Source: Yaniella halotolerans DSM 15476 (lineage in GTDB: Bacteria; Actinomycetota; Actinomycetes; Actinomycetales; Micrococcaceae). From it: a stretch of DNA of 64,000 nt. Below, in pieces: positions 45,322 to 54,414 of the stretch (the first letter of the stretch is position 1; every line of letters begins with the position of its first letter). Where the stretch lies: contig NZ_ATVQ01000002.1 of assembly GCF_000420805.1 (NCBI RefSeq), positions 186,001 through 250,000 of the forward strand, in the 5' to 3' direction. A program made the translations under genes and the position numbers. Below the pieces are notes generated by a model that saw only the letters and a list, made by a program, of their open reading frames with translations, was not told the DNA's origin and searched no databases.

Positions 45322-45717
45322 TTAGCGGACCTCGACCAGGTCAACTACGAAGATGAGCGTCTCATTTGGACCGATATCGTTACCGGCACCGTTTTCCCCG
45401 TAGGCCAGGTGCGGGGGGATTTCGAGACGACGACGGCCGCCGGATTTCATGCCCAGTAGTCCCTGGTCCCAACCAGTGATGACTTGCCCGATGCCTGCGG
45501 TGAAGTCCAGTGGTTCGCCGCGATTCCAAGAGGCGTCGAACTCAGCGCCGGTGGACCATGCTACGCCTACGTAGTGGCATGAGATGGGTGAGCCAGCAAT
45601 GACTTCTGTGCCGGTCCCCTCGATGATGTCTTCAACCACCAGGTCTTCTGGCGGTGTATCACCAGGGAAATCGATTTCTGGGCGGGTGCGGTCCAGTTCG
45701 CGTTTGCCAAATGACAT
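45322..45717 (-). CDS. FKBP-type peptidyl-prolyl cis-trans isomerase
   Basis: A 131-residue cytoplasmic FKBP. Active-site segments GSPISCHYVGVAWSTGAEFD, ITGWDQGLLGMKSGGRRRLE and PPHLAYGENGAG are present, and there is no signal peptide. The PPEDLVVEDIIEGTGTEV start is shared with the upstream lipoprotein's C-terminal domain, so the two genes probably arose by duplication. Located between pafBC and pafA. Confidence 0.94.
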   Translation of the reverse strand: MSFGKRELDRTRPEIDFPGDTPPEDLVVEDIIEGTGTEVIAGSPISCHYVGVAWSTGAEFDASWNRGEPLDFTAGIGQVITGWDQGLLGMKSGGRRRLEIPPHLAYGENGAGNDIGPNETLIFVVDLVEVR

Positions 45718-45750
45718 GTGGTCTCCTCGTTTCGGTTGTCGGTATGGGAT

Positions 45751-46734
45751 TTATTCGGTAGCTTCAGGATTTTCAGCTGGCATAGGGTCAGCGGAGTGCA
45801 GAATGTCGACGACGAATACTAGGGTTTCATCTGCCAGCTCGTGATCTTCTTGCTCGCCATAGGCCAGTTGTGGTGGGACCGACATGATGACCTGGGATCC
45901 AACCTTTTGGCCCTCGAGGCCCTGTTGCCAACCTGAGATCAGTTGTTGCAGTTCAAATTGGGCAGGTGCGCCGGTGTTCTCTTCACCCCAAGACGAGTCG
46001 AATTCTTCGCCGTCGGACCAGGAGACACCTCGGTAGTGGATGGTCACATAGGACTCGGCTTGTACTTCTGGGCCGTCTCCTTGTTTCAGCACGTCGACAA
46101 CCAAGTCTTCTGGTGGCGTGCCTTCAGGAGTTTCGATCGATGGTGCCTGGGTTTCTTCATCGAGGCTCACTGACGGCAGCGAATCATCCAGTTCGGCAGC
46201 ATCGACCTCTTCGCCGGTGGCATGCATTGGAACAGTATCTTCAAGCGCAATAATGTTCAGGTAGGCGGGTGTACCTTCGCCCAAGGTGTCAGCGGGCAGG
46301 TAGAACGCAATATCAGAGCCGAGAGGGGCGCCCGTCATGGCTTCGTATGCTTGCGGATTGGTGGAAGCAAATTCATCGCTGAGCTGTAGTGTCGACCCAC
46401 CCAGATCGAAGTCGTGACTCTGTACTTCTTGGTTGTTCATATCGATATTGGCGGTCAAAATTTGCATCAGGTCGCCTTCTTCAACGGGTTCGCCGTCCCC
46501 TTCATTGATGACCCACGCTGCTGGCTGATCAAGTTCGAGCTCGCCGTCAATTTCGACTTCTTCGGTGTCCTCGGAGATCTCATAGGAGATTTCAACGTCG
46601 GGATCTTCGACCTGCCCCGCATTGTCTTCGGTGTCCTCGCCGTCGTCAGACGCGCAGGCGGGCAGGGCCAGCGCCGCGGTGAGGAGAATACCCGCAGTGG
46701 TTGCGAGTTTGGGGCGGCTGTATTTCGTTGACAT
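45751..46734 (-). CDS. FKBP-type prolyl isomerase lipoprotein
   Basis: A 327-residue secreted lipoprotein: signal peptide with lipobox ALPACASDD (Cys near residue 27), a long acidic linker, a degenerate FKBP-like region (about 60-170) and a canonical FKBP domain (about 210-315) with ISGWQQGLEGQKVGSQVI and PPQLAYGEQ. It probably folds extracytoplasmic proteins. It is in the pupylation operon between pafA and the second FKBP gene. Confidence 0.92.
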   Translation of the reverse strand: MSTKYSRPKLATTAGILLTAALALPACASDDGEDTEDNAGQVEDPDVEISYEISEDTEEVEIDGELELDQPAAWVINEGDGEPVEEGDLMQILTANIDMNNQEVQSHDFDLGGSTLQLSDEFASTNPQAYEAMTGAPLGSDIAFYLPADTLGEGTPAYLNIIALEDTVPMHATGEEVDAAELDDSLPSVSLDEETQAPSIETPEGTPPEDLVVDVLKQGDGPEVQAESYVTIHYRGVSWSDGEEFDSSWGEENTGAPAQFELQQLISGWQQGLEGQKVGSQVIMSVPPQLAYGEQEDHELADETLVFVVDILHSADPMPAENPEATE

Positions 46735-46791
46735 GTGGTTCCTTGTGGTTGGTTGTTACGCCGCACATAAGTTTAGCGGGATCAACAACGG

Positions 46792-48204
46792 TTAGAGATC
46801 AGCTGATGCGACTTTAGCAAACAGCTCATCGACGATTGAAATGTCGGTCTCAAACGCGTCGCGAATATACAGGGTCTGCATCGGATGATGGTTGAGTTTC
46901 ATATGTGTCCAGTCCATGGAGTAGTCCATGCCAAGCGCCCGTGCGCTATGGATAAACCGGTGACGCAACAGCGCGCGTGTCGTAGCAGGTGGATTATTAT
47001 GAGCTGCTTCAACCTGCGCATCAGTGAGCACTCGTGCAGCCGCTCCTCTGGCTTCTAAAAGATTGAACAAGCCTCGTTGCGGATCAATATCGTGGTACGA
47101 CATATCCAGCTGGACCAGGCGTGCTGTGTCCCAGTCCAGGTTGTTCTTATGTGCGTAGGCGTTAAAGAACTTATATTTGATAGCCCAATCGATTTCCGTA
47201 TCGATTGCCGAATAGTTTTGACTCCGAATCGCTTCGAGCGTGCGCTCCCAAAGATCCATGATCTGCTTGAGATATCCATGATGTTCGCCATTTTTGTTGA
47301 GGAATTCCTGTGCCATGTCCAAATAGTATTCTTGGATTTCTAGGGCGGTCATCGTTCGCCCACCGACAAGCTCCAGTGGTGCGTTGCCTGTGAGGTCGTG
47401 CGAAACATTGCGAATCGCTCTCACTGGATGAGCCAACTGCAGGTTTGAAAGTGGTTTGCCGGCTTCGATAATTCGCAACAACAGATCGGTGGCACCAAAC
47501 CGCAGTAATTGGGTGGTTTCGGACATGTTGGAATCCCCGACTATGACATGTAGGCGCCGAAATTTTGACGAGTCGGCGTGCGGTTCATCCCTGGTATTGA
47601 TCATGGGACGTGCACGCGTGGAGGACGAAGAGATAGCTTCGTACATGTAATCGGCACGCTGCGAGAAGGCAAAGTGCGGATCACTGCGGGTCGGGAACTG
47701 CTCGACCAGCGGGAGGACGTTTGGATCTTGGATCACCACCCCGCTACCACAGATCAGTTGGCGAGTTACCATGAACGGTAGGAGTGCTTCTGCCAAACGC
47801 CGGTACTGGGTCGTCCGCTCAATCATGTAGTTTTCGTGGCTGCCATATGAGTTGCCCAACGAGTCGGCATTGTTGCGGTACAGATACACCTGGCCATCGA
47901 AGCCGTCATCTGCCATGGCTTGCTGAGCTTTGGTCACTAACCGGTGCATGATCGCATCACCGGCGGCATCACTGGCGAGGAGTTCATCGAGTCGGGTGGT
48001 TTCAGCGGTTGCGTATTCTGGATGTGAACCTACATCGAGATACAGGCGAGAACCGTTGGATATGAACACGTTCGATGAGTTGCCCCAGTCCACGACTGGT
48101 TTAAACATGTAGCGTGCTACTTCATCCGGTGCTAACGGGCGTTTCGTGGGGTGTACCGTGTGGACACCGTATTCGGTTTCCACCCCCATGATGCGGGTAT
48201 CCAA
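46792..48204 (-). CDS. pafA: Pup-protein ligase PafA
   Basis: Ligates the C-terminal Glu of Pup to lysines of target proteins using ATP. The 470-residue protein starts RIMGVETEYGVHTVHPTKRP and carries the carboxylate-amine-ligase fold motifs SNGSRLYLDVGSHPEYATAE and NNADSLGNSYGSHENYMIER. pup lies 27 bases upstream, with no prcB or prcA between them. Confidence 0.97.
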   Translation of the reverse strand: MDTRIMGVETEYGVHTVHPTKRPLAPDEVARYMFKPVVDWGNSSNVFISNGSRLYLDVGSHPEYATAETTRLDELLASDAAGDAIMHRLVTKAQQAMADDGFDGQVYLYRNNADSLGNSYGSHENYMIERTTQYRRLAEALLPFMVTRQLICGSGVVIQDPNVLPLVEQFPTRSDPHFAFSQRADYMYEAISSSSTRARPMINTRDEPHADSSKFRRLHVIVGDSNMSETTQLLRFGATDLLLRIIEAGKPLSNLQLAHPVRAIRNVSHDLTGNAPLELVGGRTMTALEIQEYYLDMAQEFLNKNGEHHGYLKQIMDLWERTLEAIRSQNYSAIDTEIDWAIKYKFFNAYAHKNNLDWDTARLVQLDMSYHDIDPQRGLFNLLEARGAAARVLTDAQVEAAHNNPPATTRALLRHRFIHSARALGMDYSMDWTHMKLNHHPMQTLYIRDAFETDISIVDELFAKVASADL

Positions 48205-48231
48205 GTCCAGCTCCTAGAGTTTTCGGGGTAG

Positions 48232-48438
48232 TTACTGGCCGCCTTTTTGCACAAAGCCCTGGACAAATTCTTCTGCGTTGACTTCGAGCACGCCGTCGAT
48301 CTCGTCTAGTAACGAGTCCAGATCAGCGCTCTGAGCACTGGCTGATCCCGGAGAAGGTGTGCCTTCAGGCAGAGGGTCCGGAATATGCTGGTCTTCTTCG
48401 TGGCGCTGGTGTGGGGGACGTTGTTGGTCTTGTGCCAT
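48232..48438 (-). CDS. pup: Prokaryotic ubiquitin-like protein Pup
   Basis: Small disordered protein modifier of 68 residues. The C-terminus ends QGFVQKGGQ; the terminal Gln must be deamidated by Dop before ligation. The Arc-binding coiled-coil helix DLDSLLDEIDGVLEVNAEEF is intact. Gly, Ser and Gln are common in the first half, as usual. Encoded between dop and pafA. Confidence 0.97.
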   Translation of the reverse strand: MAQDQQRPPHQRHEEDQHIPDPLPEGTPSPGSASAQSADLDSLLDEIDGVLEVNAEEFVQGFVQKGGQ

Positions 48439-48459
48439 CGTGAACTCCTAAATACCGGA

Positions 48460-50145
48460 CTATTTGCGTCCGGTAACTCTATACGGTTGCAACTGTTTTA
48501 ACAGCTGCGTTAGTTCTGTTTGATTTTCCGGGGTATCTTCCAGCGTGAGCTGTGGTTTGCCTGCAGCCAGGAGACCGTTGAAATCGTCGGCCGTTGCTGC
48601 GAGAGGCTCTAATAACTGGAAACGTTGCAGCGGACCTTGCCGGAAGGGACGCACCAAGACTGATTCCCAGGATACTCCTGCCAGGTGTGCGCCGAAACGA
48701 TCGATGAGACGTCCACGGGTCCAGGCTCTGGTGGTGGTCGGGGGCATAGAGATCGCCTGTTGTATTTGCTCAACCGTGACGATAGTCCGCATCGCTCCGC
48801 GTGAAACGAGCGTATAGTACAGGCCTTTTTCTTCGCGTAGATCGGCCCACTGGAGATCAAGCATAGCTAGCTTGGCGTTGGACCAGTCTAGTGCGTGACG
48901 TTCGCGCATCCCGTTGAGCAGCTGATACTTCGCGACCCAATCAAGACGGTCAGCAAGTTGAGCTGGATCGTGCTCAAGAAGATCTAGGACTTCCGCCCAG
49001 GCATTGACGACGTCCAGGCTTTGTTGATCGTCGATTCCATAACGGTCGAGATAGGTTTGGGCGGCTTCTTGGTAGATACGCTGGACTTCAATGGCTGTCA
49101 TCCAGCCGCGACCATTGACCAATACCTGGGTCTGTAAGGACGGATCGTGTGAAATATCCTGGAGTGCTTGAACGGGTTCGGCCAATTCCACCATTGGCAA
49201 CTCCCCCAGTTCGATCAATGACAAGACTAACGATGTCATGCCAACACGCAGCCAGGTGGAGTACTGCGATAAATTGGCGTCGCCGATGATGACGTGTAGC
49301 CGACGATAGGACTCAGGCGTCGCATGCGGCTCGTCTCGCGTATTGACAATGGGCCGTCGGATAGTGGTTTCTAAACCGACTTCTTCCTCAAAGAAATCTG
49401 CACGCTGGGAGATTTGAAATCCAGTGCGGTCGTTGAGGCTGCCGATGCCGACTCTGCCCGCCCCGGTAATGATCTGTCGGGTTGCAAAAAACCCAATGAG
49501 ATGGTCAGAAAGTTCGTCGAAATCTAAGTCGCGAGCTACCAGATAGTTTTCGTGTGCTCCGTAGGACACCGACTTGGAATCCGTATTGTTCTTATACAAG
49601 ATCATCTCCGCGGCACCGTTAGCGTCTGCTATATGGTCGGCGGCTTGTTGCGCGATCCGGTCTCCTGCTTGATCCCATATCACCGCGTCGATTGGATTGG
49701 TGGTTTCAGGTGAGGAATATTCGGGGTGGGCATGGTCGACGTAAAACCGTGCTCCGTTGGGCAGGATCAAGTTGACCAGCATATGGATATCTTGGCCAGC
49801 GTTATTGGCGAGTGCTTGATCCGTGAGCTGAGATGGATGCGCAATAGAACGAGGCATCTGCCAGCCTCGAGCATCTGAAAGGGGCGACTCCTCGTTATAG
49901 TCCCACTCAGTACTGGCTACGTTGGTTCCTTCAGAGGTGAGTTTGTGCCCGTACGCGTTGATCAGCTCGAGCGACATGACCGAGTGCGAAGCCTGCGGAT
50001 GTGCAGGAGCATGGATACCAAATTCAGTTTCGAGCCCAACCACTCGGTGCACACCGTAGCCGACGGTTGGACGGTCGGAGGGGAATTTATTGGCTAATGC
50101 TGTGGGAATCAACGACACGTGTGTCATCGAAAAATCACTGTCCAT
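48460..50145 (-). CDS. dop: Pup deamidase/depupylase Dop
   Basis: Deamidates the Pup C-terminal Gln and removes Pup from substrates; homologous to PafA. The motifs VVGLETEFGIHAPAHPQASH, NGARFYVDHAHPEYSSPETT and NNTDSKSVSYGAHENYLVAR are conserved, and a Dop-specific loop lies at about TEWDYNEESPLSDARGWQMP. Start is uncertain: ATG 50145 (MDSDFS), chosen here, overlaps arc by 11 bases; ATG 50127 (MTHVSL) and an upstream start at 50166 are alternatives. None has a clear ribosome site. Length is 561 residues from the chosen start. Confidence 0.94.
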   Translation of the reverse strand: MDSDFSMTHVSLIPTALANKFPSDRPTVGYGVHRVVGLETEFGIHAPAHPQASHSVMSLELINAYGHKLTSEGTNVASTEWDYNEESPLSDARGWQMPRSIAHPSQLTDQALANNAGQDIHMLVNLILPNGARFYVDHAHPEYSSPETTNPIDAVIWDQAGDRIAQQAADHIADANGAAEMILYKNNTDSKSVSYGAHENYLVARDLDFDELSDHLIGFFATRQIITGAGRVGIGSLNDRTGFQISQRADFFEEEVGLETTIRRPIVNTRDEPHATPESYRRLHVIIGDANLSQYSTWLRVGMTSLVLSLIELGELPMVELAEPVQALQDISHDPSLQTQVLVNGRGWMTAIEVQRIYQEAAQTYLDRYGIDDQQSLDVVNAWAEVLDLLEHDPAQLADRLDWVAKYQLLNGMRERHALDWSNAKLAMLDLQWADLREEKGLYYTLVSRGAMRTIVTVEQIQQAISMPPTTTRAWTRGRLIDRFGAHLAGVSWESVLVRPFRQGPLQRFQLLEPLAATADDFNGLLAAGKPQLTLEDTPENQTELTQLLKQLQPYRVTGRK

Positions 50146-51844
50146 TCTGTAAGACACGCAAGGCAATTGCTTGAGCGCCTCGGTGACCTGCTAGTCGTAA
50201 CCACTGTTGTGGGGCTGACGTATCCGGGAGGTCCAATTGCTGGGCCTTTTCTTCACTGCTGGCCTGAAGGAGGTGGCTCGTCTTGACCCCTTTAGCAGCG
50301 TGAGCGTCAGTGGTGCGTGCGTCCAGATAGTCTTTGATAGCAAGACGTTTAGCACGGTCGACGATATTGGCGATCGTCGCGCCGGAAACGAAGTCAGCAA
50401 AATATAGGACGACAACCGTTCCGTCTTGATACGTTACTTCTACGAATTCGTTGTCCCGGTCTCGAGCATAGAGCGACTCTACGGTCTGATCGATCATGTG
50501 CTCGACCGCGGCCTGTGCCCCACCGTGTTGCATAACTTCATTCGGATGTACCGGGATTTCTGGGGTCAGATAGATACCAAAAATCTCTTGGGCGCCGTTG
50601 GCATCAGGGCGATCCACTCGGATTTTTACGTCGAGTCGTCCTGGACGCAAAATTGCCGGATCAATCATATCTTCACGGTTTGAGGCTCCGATGACAATCA
50701 CGTTCTGGAGGGACTCTACACCGTCGATTTCCGCGAGTAACTGTGGAACAATCGTGGTTTCAACGTCTGACGAAGTACCCGAGCCCCGAGTACGGAAGAG
50801 CGATTCCATTTCGTCAAAAAAGATGACAACCGGATAACCTGCGGAGGCCATTTCGCGTGCACGAGAAAATATGGTGCGGATATGTCGTTCGGTCTCGCCC
50901 ACGTATTTGTTGAGGAGTTCGGGCCCTTTGATGTTTAAGAAATAGGAATGGTCGACTCCGTCAACACGTCCGGTGAGTGATTGGGCGACAGCTTTGGCGA
51001 TCAGAGTCTTCCCTGTACCCGGTGGCCCGTAGAGCAGGATGCCTTTTGGCGGTTGTAAATGGTGCTCGTGGTAAAGCTCCGGGTAAAGAAACGGCAGTTC
51101 CACGGAATCACGTATTTGGCCTATTTGCTGACCAAGTCCGCCGATGTCGTCGAAGGTCGCATCTGGAACTTCTTCCAACATCACGTCTTGCACATCAGAA
51201 ACATCCAGCACCTGGGTCGCGAAACCCGAACGGTAATCCACCAGCACAGCATCGCCCACGCGCAACCGTGCGTCGTGAAGTTCTGTAGCACGAGTGACAA
51301 CGTGCTCGTCATCGCTCCGTCCAACGACGAGCAACCGGTTATCGTCAAAGAGCTCCTTGACGCGTCCGGTGTCTCCCGTGGGATTCGGACCGAGAACAGC
51401 CACGATGGAAAATGCTTCATCGAGGAGCACCTCGCTCCCGGCTGTGACAGCTTCGGAACTGAGCATCGGTGAGATGTGGGTTCGCATCTTGCGTCCCGAA
51501 AAGAGCACATCGGCTGACGGACGTGCCACTGATGGCAGCTCGAGGGCAGGGTCATGTTCCCGGCCTGCGTGTACTTCGAGCACCGTGGCAAAGTTAAACG
51601 GCGGCTGCGCATTGTCAGCGATAGAGTCTTTGAGATCTGTGATCTCTTCTCGCGTGAGGTTCAGGATATCGACCATACGGCGATTATTGCGGGAGGCGGC
51701 GTCGAGGTCTGCACGTAGTTGCCGGTTATTCTCAACCAGAGTGGCTAGTCTGCGCCGTGTTGAGTCATACTTCTGCTGCAGATCTGTATGTACTTCGGCA
51801 GAGACCGACTCCCGTGGTGTTTCGATCGGCGCGTTGTCAGACAA
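50135..51844 (-). CDS. arc: Proteasome-associated AAA ATPase (Arc/Mpa) without docking tail
   Basis: AAA+ unfoldase that recognises pupylated proteins. The 569-residue product has the N-terminal coiled coil (about 17-75), tandem OB domains (about 80-225), and an AAA module with Walker A GPPGTGKTLIAKA and Walker B VIFFDEMESLF. In mycobacteria the C-terminus continues about 20 residues past the last conserved strand to a GQYL motif that inserts into the 20S proteasome; here it stops at IALRVLQNGQ. With no prcBA genes at the locus, it may work as a proteasome-independent unfoldase. Confidence 0.95.
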   Translation of the reverse strand: MSDNAPIETPRESVSAEVHTDLQQKYDSTRRRLATLVENNRQLRADLDAASRNNRRMVDILNLTREEITDLKDSIADNAQPPFNFATVLEVHAGREHDPALELPSVARPSADVLFSGRKMRTHISPMLSSEAVTAGSEVLLDEAFSIVAVLGPNPTGDTGRVKELFDDNRLLVVGRSDDEHVVTRATELHDARLRVGDAVLVDYRSGFATQVLDVSDVQDVMLEEVPDATFDDIGGLGQQIGQIRDSVELPFLYPELYHEHHLQPPKGILLYGPPGTGKTLIAKAVAQSLTGRVDGVDHSYFLNIKGPELLNKYVGETERHIRTIFSRAREMASAGYPVVIFFDEMESLFRTRGSGTSSDVETTIVPQLLAEIDGVESLQNVIVIGASNREDMIDPAILRPGRLDVKIRVDRPDANGAQEIFGIYLTPEIPVHPNEVMQHGGAQAAVEHMIDQTVESLYARDRDNEFVEVTYQDGTVVVLYFADFVSGATIANIVDRAKRLAIKDYLDARTTDAHAAKGVKTSHLLQASSEEKAQQLDLPDTSAPQQWLRLAGHRGAQAIALRVLQNGQ

Positions 51845-51916
51845 GCGAACCCTACCTCCAAAAGTTTACGGATACGTAGTCAACAGTCTACGTGGCTTGG
51901 AGATTTCCGTCTTGGT

Positions 51917-52996
51917 TCATTCGGAATTCTCGTCGTCTTGTTGCGAATTTTTAGCCGTCCGCACAGTATTAATCGATTCCCTGGATCGTTCAGCTTGTGC
52001 TTTGGACTGCCGGACTGCCTTCTTCGCGCGTTTCGTAGTGGGTTCCCGTTGACCATGTTGTTCGGGCCGCCATTGGTCGGAGGCCTCGGGTGTCCAAATA
52101 TCCATGTCTTCTTGTTTGAACGTTTTGATGCGTCGGCGCAACTCTAGACCTTCTTGACCCAACGCCAATCTGCGAGTCATGATCAAGAAACCGGTATGAC
52201 CAACCATGCGGTGCTGCGGTCGGACAGCTAACCCATCGAGGTGCCAACCCCTCAGCATGGTTTCAGAAGCTTCGGCAGCCGTAAATCTGCCGTCGTCTCG
52301 GATTGCTTCGTGGATACGGGAAAGTTGGGTGGCCGTCGCAACATAGTTCAACCACACGCCCCCTGGCGCCAACAGTTCGGCAACGGTATCCACGACCTCC
52401 CACGGTGCCAACATATCGAGGACGACGCGGTCGATCGAACCTGGCGCATGTTGTTGGAGAGCTTCCTCTTGAACGTCTCCGAGGGTGATGCTAAAAGCCG
52501 GATGGCGTTCCCCAAAAAACGTTGTCACATTTGATTCAGCAATTTCGGCGAAATCGGCTCGCCTCTCATACGAGAAGACTTTGCCCTGCTCCCCTACCGC
52601 TCGCAGTAGCGAAATGGATAACCCGCCTGATCCAACTCCGGCTTCAATGACCCTGGCACCTGGAAAAATATCTGCCATATGAATGATTTGTCCGGTGTCT
52701 TTGGGGTAAATCACCGTGGCTCCGCGGGGCATTGATAGTACGTAGTCCGATATCAGCGGTCGTAAGACCTGATATTCAAATCCGTGGGTATTTTCGATGA
52801 CGACCCCTTCTGGACCGCCAATCAACTCATCATGATGCAGTACACCGTGCTGAGTATGGAATGACTCACCGGCTAAGAGGGTGATTGTATGGAGTTTGCC
52901 ACGTTCATCCGTGAGCTGGACTCGTTCACCAGCCCGCAATGGGCCACGGCGACTCAGGGCGCCGGTTGGTGGATTGTGTTCACCCGAGGTGGTCAT
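51917..52996 (-). CDS. trmI: tRNA (adenine-58-N1) methyltransferase TrmI
   Basis: SAM-dependent tRNA m1A58 methyltransferase. Motif I is VIEAGVGSGGLSISLLRAVG; YPKDTGQIIHMADIFPG precedes it, and NPPTGALSRRGPLRAGERVQ forms the N-terminal barrel. A basic C-terminal extension (about 300-359) is rich in Lys, Arg and Gln. Length is 359 residues. It is commonly found upstream of arc in actinobacteria, as here. Confidence 0.94.
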   Translation of the reverse strand: MTTSGEHNPPTGALSRRGPLRAGERVQLTDERGKLHTITLLAGESFHTQHGVLHHDELIGGPEGVVIENTHGFEYQVLRPLISDYVLSMPRGATVIYPKDTGQIIHMADIFPGARVIEAGVGSGGLSISLLRAVGEQGKVFSYERRADFAEIAESNVTTFFGERHPAFSITLGDVQEEALQQHAPGSIDRVVLDMLAPWEVVDTVAELLAPGGVWLNYVATATQLSRIHEAIRDDGRFTAAEASETMLRGWHLDGLAVRPQHRMVGHTGFLIMTRRLALGQEGLELRRRIKTFKQEDMDIWTPEASDQWRPEQHGQREPTTKRAKKAVRQSKAQAERSRESINTVRTAKNSQQDDENSE

Positions 52997-53020
52997 ACAA
53001 CAGTCCTTTCACAAACTGGT

Positions 53021-54187
53021 TCAGTCTTGGAGACGTCCGGCGAGAGATTCCGGATTAATGATGCCAAGTACTCTGTGGGGTACTTGTGAGTCGTCAATCA
53101 CCGCGATGAGTTCGTTCGGGAACTCCATAAACGTAGTGAAGAGGGTTTCAACGGTGTCTGACTTATGTACCTGTGCTTGCGGATTTAAGGCACGTGCCAC
53201 GGTATGCACCGGTAGATGCCATGCGCTGCGCGGGACAGAGGCTAGGGCGTGGGAGTCCACGAGGCCAACGGGCACTTCATGTCCGTTGTGCGTATCGAGT
53301 TCTAGAACAGCTATTGGTAGTTGTTGGTATTCGTGTCCGGGCCCCGACCCAGTAAGTAACGGTATTAACTTTGAGATGCTGGCGTCAGACAGAATTGTTT
53401 GGACCGGCGTCGTTAACTCTGTAATGGTTAGTTGCTCAGCTAAGAGTTGAGCCTGGGCTGCCTTAATGGCGGCAGACGCCGCCTGCCAAAGCATGGTGCT
53501 CAGAAGTACGACGATCACCAGTGTGAACGGTGAGATCTCTCCGGTTTGTATGAGGGGCACCAGTACCCCACCAACCAATAAGAACAGTACAATAATTCGT
53601 CCGGACCAACCTGCAGCACGCATGCCACGGGCACGTGATCCGGTGGCAGCCCAGACCGCTGATTCGACAACCCGTCCACCGTCGAGTGGATGACCGGGCA
53701 ACAGATTGAAGACGCCAATCAAGAGGTTTGTCCAAACCGTGATGGTCAGGAGCACCTGAGCTGTACCGGCCGGATCTAACAGAACTTGCAGTATGAGCCA
53801 GGCAGCCGCCGCGATGATGAGATTGGAAATCGGCCCAACAATAGCGACGGTGAGTGAGCGCAACGGTGTTTGTGCTTTTCCGGTGGATGAATGCTCGTAG
53901 ACTGTGGCACCACCCCAAAAATTGAGGGTGACCTCATTGACCTTCCACCGAAAACTACTTGCTGCAAGAGCATGAGCTAGCTCATGGATGAGCACTGTGC
54001 CGAACATGATGAGCACAAAGAACGCAGCGACGGCCCAGGTCCAAGCAGTCGAAGTTTGTGGCAGTGCCTGGGCAAATGTAGGTCGGAAGACCACCATGAT
54101 CAATGCGGCAAAGAACCACCAGGACCAGCTGACATAAATTGGTATGCCAGCCAGCGAGGCAATCTGCAAGCCTTTTTTGGCGGTCAT
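53021..54187 (-). CDS. Site-2 protease-like M50 metallopeptidase with CBS domain
   Basis: Intramembrane zinc protease of the M50 family. The HExxH motif is LIHELAHALAA (near residue 66) and the second ligand motif is LPGHPLDGGRVVE, a variant of NPxDGG. About five membrane helices lie in residues 1-230. The C-terminal third carries a CBS-like domain (LTTPVQTILSDASI...VLGIINPESLA). Length is 388 residues. It follows trmI by 24 bases. Confidence 0.92.
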   Translation of the reverse strand: MTAKKGLQIASLAGIPIYVSWSWWFFAALIMVVFRPTFAQALPQTSTAWTWAVAAFFVLIMFGTVLIHELAHALAASSFRWKVNEVTLNFWGGATVYEHSSTGKAQTPLRSLTVAIVGPISNLIIAAAAWLILQVLLDPAGTAQVLLTITVWTNLLIGVFNLLPGHPLDGGRVVESAVWAATGSRARGMRAAGWSGRIIVLFLLVGGVLVPLIQTGEISPFTLVIVVLLSTMLWQAASAAIKAAQAQLLAEQLTITELTTPVQTILSDASISKLIPLLTGSGPGHEYQQLPIAVLELDTHNGHEVPVGLVDSHALASVPRSAWHLPVHTVARALNPQAQVHKSDTVETLFTTFMEFPNELIAVIDDSQVPHRVLGIINPESLAGRLQD

Positions 54188-54250
54188 ACTGAAGGAACCA
54201 TCCTAAGAAGTGTCGCTAAACGAGGGGTATCCGTTAAAGAGTGCCATATT

Positions 54251-54274
54251 TTCCCAAACCACATGGTTTGGGAA
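54251..54274. promoter_or_regulatory. Perfect inverted repeat, candidate operator
   Basis: TTCCCAAACCA and TGGTTTGGGAA are separated by two bases (CA), giving a 24-base palindrome in the spacer between the divergent M50 protease and PAC2 genes. No T-run follows on either strand, so it is more likely a regulator binding site than a terminator. The binding protein is unknown. Confidence 0.55.
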
Positions 54275-54414
54275 GAGCACGGTGTCCAAATTGCGCTGTG
54301 GGCGTGGACCACAGCATCTAGGAGTTCATACTCTACGTGGTGTCAGCGAACACGGGTATCACGGCGGGAAACAGTTGGCTAAGCTGGAGTGTACTGATTG
54401 ATTGAACGTATCGA

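Noticed and set aside
48205-48231. Expected position of prcB and prcA
   Set aside because: Only 27 bases separate pup and pafA; no proteasome subunit fragment is visible in any frame.
54251-54274. Reading the 24-base palindrome as a terminator
   Set aside because: A two-base centre and lack of a T tail on either strand argue against it; also it lies between divergent starts.
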